A stretch of 50,646 nucleotides of DNA, taken from NCBI GenBank assembly GCA_946415645.1, contig CAMKTJ010000018.1:1-50646 (forward strand), given 5' to 3'. Position 1 is the first letter of the stretch. The number at the start of each line of letters is the position of its first letter. Below are positions 17,042 through 26,006 of this stretch, piece after piece. Below the pieces are notes generated by a model. It searched no databases, was not told where the DNA came from, and saw only the letters and a program-made list of their open reading frames with translations. The position numbers were made by a program, and so were the translations under genes. The DNA comes from an uncultured Prevotellaceae bacterium. Its GTDB lineage: Bacteria > Bacteroidota > Bacteroidia > Bacteroidales > Bacteroidaceae.

Positions 17042-19234
17042 ATGTCAAGTACACTCAGATTTCAAGTAGTAAGAGGAGCTTTCAACAAGAAACCCATTTC
17101 CGTTCCTAACCGCACAGAACGCCCAAGCGAGTTCTTCGGCAAGTATGTCTTCAACCGCGAGAAGATGTACCAGTATCTTCCTGCCAAGGTTTATAAGAAG
17201 ATGTGCGATGTAATGGACAACGGAGAGACACTGGATTTGGCAACTGCCAACATCGTGGCCGAGGGCATGAAGAAGTGGGCCATGCAACTGGGCGCCACCC
17301 ATTGTACCCACTGGTTCCAGCCCCTTACCGAAGGCACGGCAGAGAAGCACGACGGCTTTGTTGAGCATGACGGCAAGGGAGGTCTCGTAGAGGAATTTAC
17401 CGGTAAGCAGCTGGTTCAGCAGGAACCTGATGCCAGTTCATTCCCCAGTGGTGGCATCCGCTCTACTTTCGAGGCACGCGGCTATAGCGCCTGGGATCCT
17501 GCCAGCCCTGTCTTTGTGGTAGGCGATACACTGATGATTCCCACCGTCTTCATCTCTTATACAGGTGAGGCATTGGATTATAAGGCTCCGCTGAAAAAAT
17601 CCTTGATGGCCGTTGATAAGGCTGCAACCGCTGTGGCACGCTATTTCTATCCCGACGTCAAGAAGGTTATCACCAACCTGGGCTGGGAGCAGGAATACTT
17701 CCTGGTTGACGAGGACCTGTATGCGGCACGTCCCGACCTGGTGATGACCGGTCGCACCCTGATGGGCCATGACAGTGCTAAAAACCAGCAGATGGACGAC
17801 CACTACTTCGGTTCTATCCCCGGTCGCGTGGCTGCCTTCATGAAGGATCTGGAGATTAAGGCCCTGGAACTGGGTATTCCCTGCAAGACACGCCACAACG
17901 AGGTGGCTCCCAACCAGTTCGAGTTGGCACCCATCTTCGAGGAGTGTAACTTGGCCGTAGATCATAACATGCTGTTGATGATGCTCATGCGCAAGGTAGC
18001 CCGCAAGCATGGTTTCCGCTGCCTGCTGCACGAAAAGCCCTTTGGCGGTGTAAACGGAAGTGGAAAGCACAACAACTGGAGTCTATCTACTGATACTGGT
18101 GTCTTGCTCCATGGCCCTGGCAAAACTCCATTGGACAATCTGCGCTTCGTTACCTTCCTGGTAGAGAGTCTGATGGCGGTATATCATCACAACGGACTAT
18201 TGAAGGCCAGCATTATATCAGCCACTAATGCCCACCGTCTAGGAGCCAACGAGGCACCTCCAGCCATCATCTCAAGCTTCTTGGGCAAACAGCTCTCTGA
18301 TTTGCTCGACCATCTGGAGAACGCCACCGACGAGGAGATTATCAACCTCAAGGGTAAGCGTTCACTCACTTTGGATATTCCTCAGATTCCCGAGCTACTG
18401 CTTGACAATACCGATCGCAACCGCACCTCTCCCTTTGCCTTCACCGGCAACCGTTTCGAGTTCCGTGCTGCAGGTTCACAGGCCAACTGCGCTGCCTCTA
18501 TGATTGTGCTCAATACCGCTATGGCAGAGGCACTGACCAATTTCCAGGTGCGAGTTGACAAGCTCATAAAGGAAGGCAACGAGCCCATGAAGGCCGTTTT
18601 GAAGACTGTCCGTGAAGACATCAAAGCCTGCAAGCCTATCCGCTTCGATGGCAATGGCTATAGTGAGGAATGGAAGCAGGAAGCTGCCCGTCGTGGTTTG
18701 GACGTTGAAAATAGCGCTCCTCTGATGCTGGACAACTATCTGAGACCCGAGACCGTGAAGATGTTTGCCGATATGCACGTCCTCACGAAGGCCGAATTGG
18801 AAGCCCGTACCGAAATCAAGCAAGAAACGTACACCAAGAAGATTCAGATTGAGGCCCGCATCTTTGGTGACCTCTGCCTGAACCACATCATACCTGTGGC
18901 TACCAAATACCAGAGCCAGTTGATAGATAATGTACATAAGGTAAAGGAAATCTTCCCTGAGCAGACGGCTCTGAAGGTCAGTGCCAACAACTTGGCTCTT
19001 ATCGAGCGCATCAGCGAGCACAGCAGTTTCATCACAGAGAATGTAGAAGCACTGGTAGAAGCCCGTCGTGTTGCCAACAAGATTGAGAGTGTAAGAGAGA
19101 AAGCCATTGCATATCATGATACCGTAGCACCGCTCATAGAAAGCATCCGCTACCACATAGACGAACTGGAACTTATTGTTGATGACGAATTGTGGCCATT
19201 GCCCAAGTACCGCGAGATGCTCTTCATCCGATAA
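17042..19234 (+). CDS. glnN: glutamine synthetase type III
   Basis: The 730-residue enzyme makes glutamine from glutamate, ammonia and ATP. Its length and the motifs WEQEYFLVD, RHNEVAPNQFELAPIFEE and FGGVNGSGKHNNWSLST identify the large GSIII form common in Bacteroidetes, not the 470-residue GSI. An N-terminal extension and a long helical C-terminal domain (from about 600) are typical. It follows aguB by 59 bp of mostly AT-rich spacer with no clear -7 element, so the three genes could be one transcript. Confidence 0.97.
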   Translation: MSSTLRFQVVRGAFNKKPISVPNRTERPSEFFGKYVFNREKMYQYLPAKVYKKMCDVMDNGETLDLATANIVAEGMKKWAMQLGATHCTHWFQPLTEGTAEKHDGFVEHDGKGGLVEEFTGKQLVQQEPDASSFPSGGIRSTFEARGYSAWDPASPVFVVGDTLMIPTVFISYTGEALDYKAPLKKSLMAVDKAATAVARYFYPDVKKVITNLGWEQEYFLVDEDLYAARPDLVMTGRTLMGHDSAKNQQMDDHYFGSIPGRVAAFMKDLEIKALELGIPCKTRHNEVAPNQFELAPIFEECNLAVDHNMLLMMLMRKVARKHGFRCLLHEKPFGGVNGSGKHNNWSLSTDTGVLLHGPGKTPLDNLRFVTFLVESLMAVYHHNGLLKASIISATNAHRLGANEAPPAIISSFLGKQLSDLLDHLENATDEEIINLKGKRSLTLDIPQIPELLLDNTDRNRTSPFAFTGNRFEFRAAGSQANCAASMIVLNTAMAEALTNFQVRVDKLIKEGNEPMKAVLKTVREDIKACKPIRFDGNGYSEEWKQEAARRGLDVENSAPLMLDNYLRPETVKMFADMHVLTKAELEARTEIKQETYTKKIQIEARIFGDLCLNHIIPVATKYQSQLIDNVHKVKEIFPEQTALKVSANNLALIERISEHSSFITENVEALVEARRVANKIESVREKAIAYHDTVAPLIESIRYHIDELELIVDDELWPLPKYREMLFIR

Positions 19235-19269
19235 CTAGTAATCATAATCATTAAACGTCACATATCATC

Positions 19270-20178
19270 ATGAATCCCAATTACAGCAACTACCAGCTAC
19301 ATGCCAAGATGCAGGAGATGGAGAGGCTCATCAACCTGGACAAATTTACGCAAGGCGAGAAGAACTCCCTGAAACAGATACGTTCTTATTACAAGATAAA
19401 TGAATGGGCCTACAAGCACTATCACTCGCAGGACGGCTTTATGCACTTCAGAATCAGCTCCAACGGATGCTTTACCGATGAAGACATTTACTATCAGCCC
19501 GACACCGTCTCGGCCTACATCAAGCCAGGCGATGTGGTGATGGAATTGGGCTACGGACAAGGAGCTAATCTGCTTTATCTGGCGCACAGCCATCCAGAGG
19601 CAAGTTTCATCGGCGTAGATCTGGCTCCGCTGAACAAGAAAGATATCCCCCAGAACGTCCGTACCTACCAGCAGGACTATAGCAGTCTTGCGCAGTTCCA
19701 GGACAATTCCATAGATGTCCTGTATGCCTTCGAGACCGTTGTTCACAATACCGACAAGGAGAAGATCTACCGCGAAGTCTGCCGAGTTCTGAAACCCGGA
19801 GGCGTGGTAATCGTCTTCGACTATGCCCTGACCGACAAGATTGAAACCTACGACCCCGTTGTACAGAAGGCCATAACAGTGACATCAAAGGGCGGTGCTG
19901 CTGCAATATTTGAATCTCTGCAGGAACTGAATGCACACTACGCCAACAGTGGCCTGCAACTGGAAAAATGCACCGACCACACACGTGCCATATTGCCTGA
20001 CTTGAAACGTCTGGAGCGTAAGGCAAACAAGATACTGAAGCGTCCTCTTCTAACAAAACTCCTGTTCTGGCTAATGCCCAACGCTTTCGTTGCCAACATA
20101 GCCATAGGATACATAGCCTATGATTCGGCCAGTGCCGGCATCGGCTCCTATAGGGAATGGATACTACGTAAACCCTGA
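19270..20178 (+). CDS. class I SAM-dependent methyltransferase
   Basis: The 302-residue protein has a Rossmann methyltransferase core: motif I VVMELGYGQGANLLYLA near residue 94, an acidic FIGVDLAP loop, and VLKPGGVVIVFDYA. It resembles the UbiE/sterol-methyltransferase group, with an N-terminal helical region (1-80) and a hydrophobic C-terminal segment (LLFWLMPNAFVANIAIGYIA) that could touch membranes. The substrate cannot be read from the sequence. It ends the aguA-aguB-glnN run and is followed by a terminator. Confidence 0.8.
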   Translation: MNPNYSNYQLHAKMQEMERLINLDKFTQGEKNSLKQIRSYYKINEWAYKHYHSQDGFMHFRISSNGCFTDEDIYYQPDTVSAYIKPGDVVMELGYGQGANLLYLAHSHPEASFIGVDLAPLNKKDIPQNVRTYQQDYSSLAQFQDNSIDVLYAFETVVHNTDKEKIYREVCRVLKPGGVVIVFDYALTDKIETYDPVVQKAITVTSKGGAAAIFESLQELNAHYANSGLQLEKCTDHTRAILPDLKRLERKANKILKRPLLTKLLFWLMPNAFVANIAIGYIAYDSASAGIGSYREWILRKP

Positions 20179-20194
20179 TTTCCCTTCCTCTAGC

Positions 20195-20217
20195 CCCTCC
20201 CTAACAGGAGGGTTTTT
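20195..20217 (+). terminator. intrinsic terminator of the glnN run
   Basis: CCCTCC (20195-20200) and GGAGGG (20207-20212) form a tight hairpin with a 6-nt loop followed by TTTTTC. It lies 17 bp after the methyltransferase stop. Confidence 0.85.
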
Positions 20218-20321
20218 CTTTTCCACATAAAAAATCACAGACGTAGCAAGGAGATAGGAAGGAGATAGGAAGGTAGATGGATAAAAGACACTTTACTATT
20301 GTCCATTTGGGAATAATCCCA

Positions 20322-21530
20322 TTATAGTTTTATACTTCTTTCTATCTTAGGGTATTTCTGTCGGAAATACTGAAAAAACATTCTGTACCCCTGGCATAGG
20401 TAATTACGACGTTCTACGCCATTGAAAGTAAGGCGTTCAAGGAGGCGATCCTTTGGACAGCCTCCGAAGCACAGGTCAGCCACGTCGCAGTGAAGGCAGG
20501 CAGAGGGAAGGCTATCAATCTTATATTCGCCAAAATGACGATTAGTCTGCATCATATCATGCAACGATGTATCCATAATATTGCCAATGCGATACTCTGG
20601 AAAAACATATCGATCACAGCGAAAGAGATCGCCGTTTTTCTCAATTACACCACAATGTCCACAAACAGCCTCATGAACACAAAGGCCTGCAGGTCGACGG
20701 GTATGGTTACCAATAGCCGCCTCTATAACCTGTACAAACTTGCGCCCGATATCCTGCGCCATCCATTGGTCTAAAATATTACAAAGGAATCTTCCGTAGG
20801 CTTCAGCAGAAACACTGAAGGGGGCCAGAGAATTGACTGTTGATTGATGATAGTTGAAGGATGGCTGTCCGCTGTATAAGCCAGGGGGCATAGCCACATT
20901 ACCTTTAACCTTTGTCGTGGGCAGACTCTCAACAACGGGCAAGAACTGCATGAAATCAGTGAACTGACGAAGGAAATCATAAACCTCGGCAGCATGAGTA
21001 GCATTAGCAGCATTTACAGTTGTCAGCGTATTAAACTCAACGTCATGTTTCTGCAAGAGTTCAAGTCCATGCATAGTACGGGTAAAAGTACCCTCACCAT
21101 GCGCATCCTTCCTATATATATTATGGAGGTATTCAGGACCATCAATGCTGATGCCTATGCGGAAGTGGTTATCATGAAAGAAACTGCACCATTCGTCGTT
21201 GAGCAAAGTGCCATTAGTTTGCAGCGTATTAAGGATACGCCGACCAGCACCGTACTTCCGTTGTAGTTGTGTAGCTTTATCAAAGAAAGGAATGCCACAC
21301 ATCGTTGGCTCGCCGCCATGCCATGCAAACTCAATTTCTGCTAACTGACCGTGGATGGCAATAACCTGCTGGATATAGCGTTCTAGGACTGCATCAGACA
21401 TAAGGGCGGGGGCGGCAGGATTGCCGCTCCCTTTCCCTAGATAGTAACAATACTCACAACGCAAATTACAAGCAGCGCCAATGGGTTTTACCTCAATAGC
21501 GTAGTGACGATGGTTGTCAATATGGGGCAT
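20322..21530 (-). CDS. anaerobic sulfatase-maturating enzyme
   Basis: The 402-residue radical-SAM/SPASM enzyme oxidises an active-site Cys or Ser of sulfatases to formylglycine without oxygen. The radical-SAM motif is C21-N-L-R-C25-E-Y-C28, followed by FAWHGGEPTMCG. The SPASM cysteines occur in CVHEAVCGHCG, LFRCDRYVFPE and CLHCDVADLCFGGCPKDR. It lies 9 bp after the sulfatase gene on the same strand, so enzyme and substrate are co-expressed; that sulfatase is Ser-type, the kind requiring anSME. Confidence 0.92.
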   Translation of the reverse strand: MPHIDNHRHYAIEVKPIGAACNLRCEYCYYLGKGSGNPAAPALMSDAVLERYIQQVIAIHGQLAEIEFAWHGGEPTMCGIPFFDKATQLQRKYGAGRRILNTLQTNGTLLNDEWCSFFHDNHFRIGISIDGPEYLHNIYRKDAHGEGTFTRTMHGLELLQKHDVEFNTLTTVNAANATHAAEVYDFLRQFTDFMQFLPVVESLPTTKVKGNVAMPPGLYSGQPSFNYHQSTVNSLAPFSVSAEAYGRFLCNILDQWMAQDIGRKFVQVIEAAIGNHTRRPAGLCVHEAVCGHCGVIEKNGDLFRCDRYVFPEYRIGNIMDTSLHDMMQTNRHFGEYKIDSLPSACLHCDVADLCFGGCPKDRLLERLTFNGVERRNYLCQGYRMFFQYFRQKYPKIERSIKL

Positions 21531-21539
21531 TATCGATAT

Positions 21540-23192
21540 TTACTGATTGGGATAATTATTCTTGTTGTAGGGATTCAAACCGCCAAGGTAACCCTTATTA
21601 GTTTCACTACCATCGTCAATGCCTATCTCTTGCCGAATAAGGTCATTTAGCTTCTGATTCATAGTGGAAACAAGCTGAGCATGCTCATTACCCCTCGGCC
21701 AAGCTAAGTTCGTTACTTCATCTGTGCCACACTGTAATAGTTCCACGTCGTTGTTGGCCCAAAGTGCATCATCATCGGCAGGTGTATTAAAGTTGAGCGG
21801 TGAGAAGTAGCGGGCAAACTTATAATCTTTGGTAATGATGCCGCGCACAAATCCACGTTTACGCATATCAGCACGATAGGCAGGTCTCAAGCTTTGATTC
21901 AGCACAAAGTCTCCATCAATCATCGAGATCATCTCAAAACAGAAAAGTGCACCTTCACCATTGCGTACGTCCACATTATGGTCTTTAAGCGCTGGTAGCA
22001 GGGAGTGTCCGTGCAGAGCACTGGTAATCTGGGCAAACTGTGATGTATTACCAGCTGTAGCAATGTCAAGGAAAGTAGGAGCCAGATCAAGGTGTGAAGT
22101 AACGTTATTAACATGACCGCCACCTGGGAACTCTGGATGATAGACAACAAGGGGTACATGGATATTGTTCTCATACATGTTGCCGCCTTTACCTTTCAGG
22201 CCATGCTCACCCTGCATCTCACCATGGTCGCTGGTATAGATAATAATAGAGTTATGTAGCAGGCCAGCATCACTCAGATAGTTGAGAAGGCGCAACATAT
22301 GATTATCCTCGTCCTTAATGGTATTGAAGTAATAGTCACGGAAACGCTTCCAGCCATCTACGTCTGTAGGAGACGGACCTACCCAAGCCTGCCACTGGCG
22401 GTTATAGTCCTTGTGTGCAGCCGGTCTGCCCGGCTTGTCAAAGGATTCGTTCCAAGAAGCAGGAACGGATACGTCATAGGTCTTTTGGTACAATGGATCA
22501 TCAGGAGCAGGTGTAGCCTGGCCAGCAATATAGGTACCTTCCTGATCACCATAGTACATAATATCATGCGGATTCAGGAAGTTCACAGCTAAGAAGAATG
22601 ATTGCCCCTTGTCATTCAATTCCTTTCCTTTAGTCTTAAGCCAGTCAATACTATGGTCGCAAATTGTTCCATCCTCATGATAACCTTCCTGAACAGAGCC
22701 ATACATATCACCTTCTGTCCAATCACTGAAGCCGTATTCCTCCAATGACTGGGTATCACCAGATATATGCCACTTGCCTTTGAAAGCTGTATAGTATCCG
22801 GCCTGACGCAGCATATCGCCCACTGTTGGCAGGTCACGTGACATATCATTAACAAAGGCATAGTTGGTATTATCCAACATACACGTCTCTGTAATATGTC
22901 GCCCTGTGTAGATAACGGAACGACTACTGGTAGACACGTTGGCACACGCATAGTGCTTCTCAAACGTGGTGCCCAACGCTTTCAGTCGCTCACGCGCAGC
23001 ATAATCACTGCCTGCAGGATACTGTTCCATATAAGCCTCCTGGTCACAGGTAATGAAGATGATGTTGTACTTGCCATCGCCATTGGGCTTCGGCTGATTG
23101 TTGTTCACGTGGTTGTCTGATGAATCAGTACAACCAGCCAGCAGTGCAGCACCTGTCGGTAGAAAAACTGCAACAAATACTTTTGCTTTCAT
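21540..23192 (-). CDS. Ser-type sulfatase lipoprotein
   Basis: This 550-residue exported sulfatase is anchored as a lipoprotein (LLAGC, Cys21). The active-site signature is S87-T-S-S-R followed by SVIYTGR; Ser87 would be converted to formylglycine, and the usual Pro/Ala at the third position is Ser. Other alkaline-phosphatase-fold residues appear in YTAFKGKWHISG and IYTSDHGEMQGEHGLKGKG. The substrate is unknown; sulfated host or dietary glycans, or small sulfate esters, are possible. It is followed by its maturase and preceded by a 38-residue membrane protein. Confidence 0.88.
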   Translation of the reverse strand: MKAKVFVAVFLPTGAALLAGCTDSSDNHVNNNQPKPNGDGKYNIIFITCDQEAYMEQYPAGSDYAARERLKALGTTFEKHYACANVSTSSRSVIYTGRHITETCMLDNTNYAFVNDMSRDLPTVGDMLRQAGYYTAFKGKWHISGDTQSLEEYGFSDWTEGDMYGSVQEGYHEDGTICDHSIDWLKTKGKELNDKGQSFFLAVNFLNPHDIMYYGDQEGTYIAGQATPAPDDPLYQKTYDVSVPASWNESFDKPGRPAAHKDYNRQWQAWVGPSPTDVDGWKRFRDYYFNTIKDEDNHMLRLLNYLSDAGLLHNSIIIYTSDHGEMQGEHGLKGKGGNMYENNIHVPLVVYHPEFPGGGHVNNVTSHLDLAPTFLDIATAGNTSQFAQITSALHGHSLLPALKDHNVDVRNGEGALFCFEMISMIDGDFVLNQSLRPAYRADMRKRGFVRGIITKDYKFARYFSPLNFNTPADDDALWANNDVELLQCGTDEVTNLAWPRGNEHAQLVSTMNQKLNDLIRQEIGIDDGSETNKGYLGGLNPYNKNNYPNQ

Positions 23193-23213
23193 CCTATTAT
23201 TATAATGTTTGAT

Positions 23214-23330
23214 TTATTCATTTTCATTTTCTTCCCTGCGCACAGCCTGCCCCGCCCGCCATAGGAAAAAGGCGAGACAGGCAGCGCAGACGGCAATGCC
23301 GACAATGGCAATAATACTCAGTGTATTCAT
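23214..23330 (-). CDS. 38-residue single-pass membrane protein
   Basis: A complete short frame, missed by length cut-offs, starts with ATG at 23330 and ends with TAA at 23214. It encodes MNTLSIIAIVGIAVCAACLA, then FFLWRAGQAVRREENENE: one hydrophobic helix of about 22 residues, then a basic and acidic cytoplasmic tail, following the positive-inside rule. The sulfatase gene starts 21 bp downstream on the same strand. It may modulate the sulfatase, the membrane-bound AraC regulator or export. There is no homology evidence. Confidence 0.6.
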   Translation of the reverse strand: MNTLSIIAIVGIAVCAACLAFFLWRAGQAVRREENENE

Positions 23331-23402
23331 TCCGTTTATATATAAATATAAGTGTGTGTGGTCACGAAGTTACGCAGAAACACAATAAACAGGTTTCCCC
23401 TC

Positions 23403-23466
23403 GGTGTAAATACACCAGAAGGAAAGAAAAATACACTTATAGGAAAGTTTTACACTAAACGGAAAG
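23403..23466. promoter_or_regulatory. operator cluster upstream of the sulfatase operon
   Basis: A GGTGTA-AA-TACACC inverted repeat (23403-23416) is followed by three GGAAAG direct repeats at 23421, 23442 and 23461, spaced 21 and 19 bp, two of them trailed by TACACT. Direct half-sites two helical turns apart are typical for AraC proteins, and an AraC gene ends exactly here. The sites lie upstream of the small membrane protein and sulfatase on the minus strand. Confidence 0.5.
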
Positions 23467-24606
23467 TGATTTGCGGAAGGTAGAGGGGGCAGCCTTGCCT
23501 TGTGACTGGAAAGCCTTGGCCATAGAAGCAGGCGAAGAGAATCCGCACCTATCGGCAATGTCACTCATACGGCAATCCGGCTGCTGATGTATCAGGGCAA
23601 TAGCATAGCGCACGCGATGCTGGCAGATCATATCGTAGAAGGATGCATACCCGCATCGCTTTATAACCTCGGCAATATAATTGGCATTGGTACCCAAGCG
23701 CTGCATCAGAAGGTCGCGAGTAATATGCTGCTCGGTAAATATCTGTTCCTCGGTAAGTAGCACCTCCAGTCGGCCAGCCAACTCATCCAGTCGGTCATCT
23801 GTAAGTCGACGCGTAGTGGTATCTGAGTTTTCCGCATTACCGTCATCCATTGCATATTCAGACATAACGGTCTTGCGCCACGGGTTAAGGGTATAGATGC
23901 AGAACCACACGTTGGCTCCAATGAAGACAATATCACGGACAAACTTCACCCAGGGGTCATTGGCGTAGAAGTTAATAGCCAGCATTACCAGAATAATGGT
24001 AGGCACCCACTGAATGTATTGGGCGAACCGTACTGGGAAGTCATCAATGTCGGCATATGTATCCTCGTTAACGCGCTGGATGGCACGTCCAATCTTCAGC
24101 GCCATAAAAAGAGTCTGCATAAAGTATCCTGCAAAGACCACACTGACCCACACAAAGGCCCACTGGTGCCACCCCTCCGGCAACGATATCAGCCCCAGTG
24201 CCTGCAGGAACAGAGGCAGCAATGCCAAAAAGGTTGGTATGAACAAAGCCCACTTAGCTCCGCCAAGCGGCAGCAAGCGTAATCCGAATAACTCTATGCC
24301 CCTACCCTTCCCAGGAAAGAAATAGCACTCGCACATTACCAGCATCTGAGGCGGGAAGAACAACAACGCAAAGGCATTTGCATACAGCAGTGCATCTGCA
24401 TTCCCTATCTGCAGCAGGTAAGGCAGTTCCAATAGTTGCAGCAGGTATATAACACCTACTGCCCGCTGGGCAGGAAAGAGCTCATGGAACTTCTCCCTAT
24501 AGGCTCTGGGGCGGTAGAACCACTTCAATACCCATCCGTACAGATGAGTCACTATGAACGCCAGATTAGAAGCGAAGAACAACTGATAGGTTACAGAGAG
24601 AGGCAT
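23455..24606 (-). CDS. membrane-anchored AraC-family regulator
   Basis: The 383-residue protein has an N-terminal half with six or seven hydrophobic segments (about 1-235) and a C-terminal AraC DNA-binding domain (about 285-383; DLLMQRLGTNANYIAEVIKR and MSDIADRCGFSSPASMAKAF). It would sense a signal at the inner membrane and bind DNA directly. ATG at 24606 is chosen because the -7 element (24656-24663) lies between it and the upstream in-frame codon at 24669. It sits between the sulfatase operon and the polyene operon and could control either; the direct repeats at 23421-23466 favour the sulfatase side. Confidence 0.85.
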   Translation of the reverse strand: MPLSVTYQLFFASNLAFIVTHLYGWVLKWFYRPRAYREKFHELFPAQRAVGVIYLLQLLELPYLLQIGNADALLYANAFALLFFPPQMLVMCECYFFPGKGRGIELFGLRLLPLGGAKWALFIPTFLALLPLFLQALGLISLPEGWHQWAFVWVSVVFAGYFMQTLFMALKIGRAIQRVNEDTYADIDDFPVRFAQYIQWVPTIILVMLAINFYANDPWVKFVRDIVFIGANVWFCIYTLNPWRKTVMSEYAMDDGNAENSDTTTRRLTDDRLDELAGRLEVLLTEEQIFTEQHITRDLLMQRLGTNANYIAEVIKRCGYASFYDMICQHRVRYAIALIHQQPDCRMSDIADRCGFSSPASMAKAFQSQGKAAPSTFRKSLSV

Positions 24607-24655
24607 GTGTATGTGTTTGTTTTTAGGATATACAATAATTTTAAAATTCCGTCTG

Positions 24656-24663
24656 CAAAGATA
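24656..24663 (-). promoter_or_regulatory. -7 element of the AraC gene
   Basis: The minus strand reads TATCTTTG. The -33 region is T-rich (TTTATG about 20 nt upstream) but not exact. Confidence 0.6.
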
Positions 24664-24693
24664 ATACATTATTTATATATAAATCATAAATTA

Positions 24694-24706
24694 TGTGAAT
24701 TTCACA
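24694..24706. promoter_or_regulatory. palindrome between divergent promoters
   Basis: TGTGAA-T-TTCACA is perfectly symmetrical and ends 8 bp before the -33 element of the polyene operon. It is suited to a dimeric regulator acting on the operon, on the divergent AraC gene, or on both. The identity of the binder is unknown. Confidence 0.45.
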
Positions 24707-24714
24707 ACTTGTTA

Positions 24715-24744
24715 TTGTTCTTTTCTTTTATTTCCCTATCTTTG
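24715..24744 (+). promoter_or_regulatory. promoter of the polyene operon
   Basis: TTG (24715-24717), 19 nt, then TATCTTTG (24737-24744). The start point near 24751 gives a 20-nt leader before ATG 24771. I find no comparable promoter before the end of the operon at 40406. Confidence 0.75.
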
Positions 24745-24770
24745 CACCCTAATATGTGACACCATTATAT

Positions 24771-25991
24771 ATGGCAAGAAGAGTTGTTATCACAGGCATG
24801 GGCATCTGGTCGTGTTTAGGAACCAGCACAGATCAGGTCAGGGAAGCTTTGTACCAAGGGAAATCCGGCATTATTCTGGACGAGAAGCGCCTTGAATACG
24901 GATTCCGCTCGGCACTGACCGGTGCTGTGGAGACACCTGTGCTGAAAGGACTGCTCGACAGACGCCAGCGGGCCAACATGTCTGAAGAGGCCGAATATGC
25001 CTTCATGGCAACAAGGCAGGCTTTTGAACAAGCCGGAATAGACGAGGCTTTCCTACACGGGAACGAGGTAGGATGCATCTTCGGCAACGACTCATCGGCA
25101 AAGGCAGTCATAGACGGCTACCGTGTAATGGAGGAAAAACACGACACGGAGCTTGTCGGTGCCGGCTCGGTATTCCAGTCGATGAACTCCACTGTCAACA
25201 TGAACCTATGCTCCGTTTTCAACCTACGCGGCATAAACTTCAGCGTAAGTGCCGCCTGTGCCAGCAGCAGCCATGCCATAGGCTTAGGTTGTATGATGAT
25301 CCGGCAAGGCCTGCAGGATGTGGTATTGTGCGGTGGAGCTCAGGAGACCAATATGTACGGCATATCATCGTTCGATGCCATTCGCACCTTCTCGATGCGT
25401 ATGGATGAGCCAACGAAAGCCAGCCGTCCCTTCGACCGTAACCGGGATGGCCTTGTTCCCTCGGGCGGTGCGGCAGCCCTTGTCCTGGAGGATTATGACC
25501 ATGCCATGGCCCGTGGTGCCGACATCCTATGCGAGGTATGCGGCTACGGATTCTCCAGCAACGGCGGTGCAATCTCCGACCCCAGCGACAACGGCAGTGC
25601 CCTGGCAATCCGTCGTGCTATGGCAGATGCAGGCATCAAGGCTGCCGACGTAGATTATATCAACGCTCATGCCACCTCTACCCCACAGGGCGATATGGTA
25701 GAGGCCATGGCACTCAATAGTCTGTTTGCAGGAGAGCATGCCCTTATCAGCAGCACTAAGTCAATGACAGGACACGAGTGCTGGATGGCAGGAGCATCAG
25801 AGATTGTTTACAGCATCATCATGATGCAGAACAACTTTGTGGCACCCAATATCAATTTCGAGAACCCAGACGAGTTCTCTGCCAAGCTGAACATTGCCTC
25901 CAAGACCACAGAGACAGAGGTCAGGACAGTGCTGAGCAACTCCTTCGGGTTCGGCGGTACCAACAGCGCCCTGATAATAAAGAAACCTTAA
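24771..25991 (+). CDS. beta-ketoacyl synthase (KS1)
   Basis: The 406-residue FabF-like condensing enzyme has a complete triad: Cys163 (SAACASSSH), His300 (INAHATST) and His335 (KSMTGHECW), and ends with the family's NSFGFGGTN. It would extend an acyl-ACP with malonyl-ACP during polyene synthesis. ATG 24771 is preferred over GTG 24756 because it directly precedes the conserved RRVVITGMG. It is the first gene of a rightward run of 16 genes whose content (three KS, three ACP, hotdog proteins, LolA, MMPL) matches aryl-polyene/flexirubin clusters. Confidence 0.92.
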   Translation: MARRVVITGMGIWSCLGTSTDQVREALYQGKSGIILDEKRLEYGFRSALTGAVETPVLKGLLDRRQRANMSEEAEYAFMATRQAFEQAGIDEAFLHGNEVGCIFGNDSSAKAVIDGYRVMEEKHDTELVGAGSVFQSMNSTVNMNLCSVFNLRGINFSVSAACASSSHAIGLGCMMIRQGLQDVVLCGGAQETNMYGISSFDAIRTFSMRMDEPTKASRPFDRNRDGLVPSGGAAALVLEDYDHAMARGADILCEVCGYGFSSNGGAISDPSDNGSALAIRRAMADAGIKAADVDYINAHATSTPQGDMVEAMALNSLFAGEHALISSTKSMTGHECWMAGASEIVYSIIMMQNNFVAPNINFENPDEFSAKLNIASKTTETEVRTVLSNSFGFGGTNSALIIKKP

Positions 25992-26006
25992 GTACAAGAC
26001 AATAAT

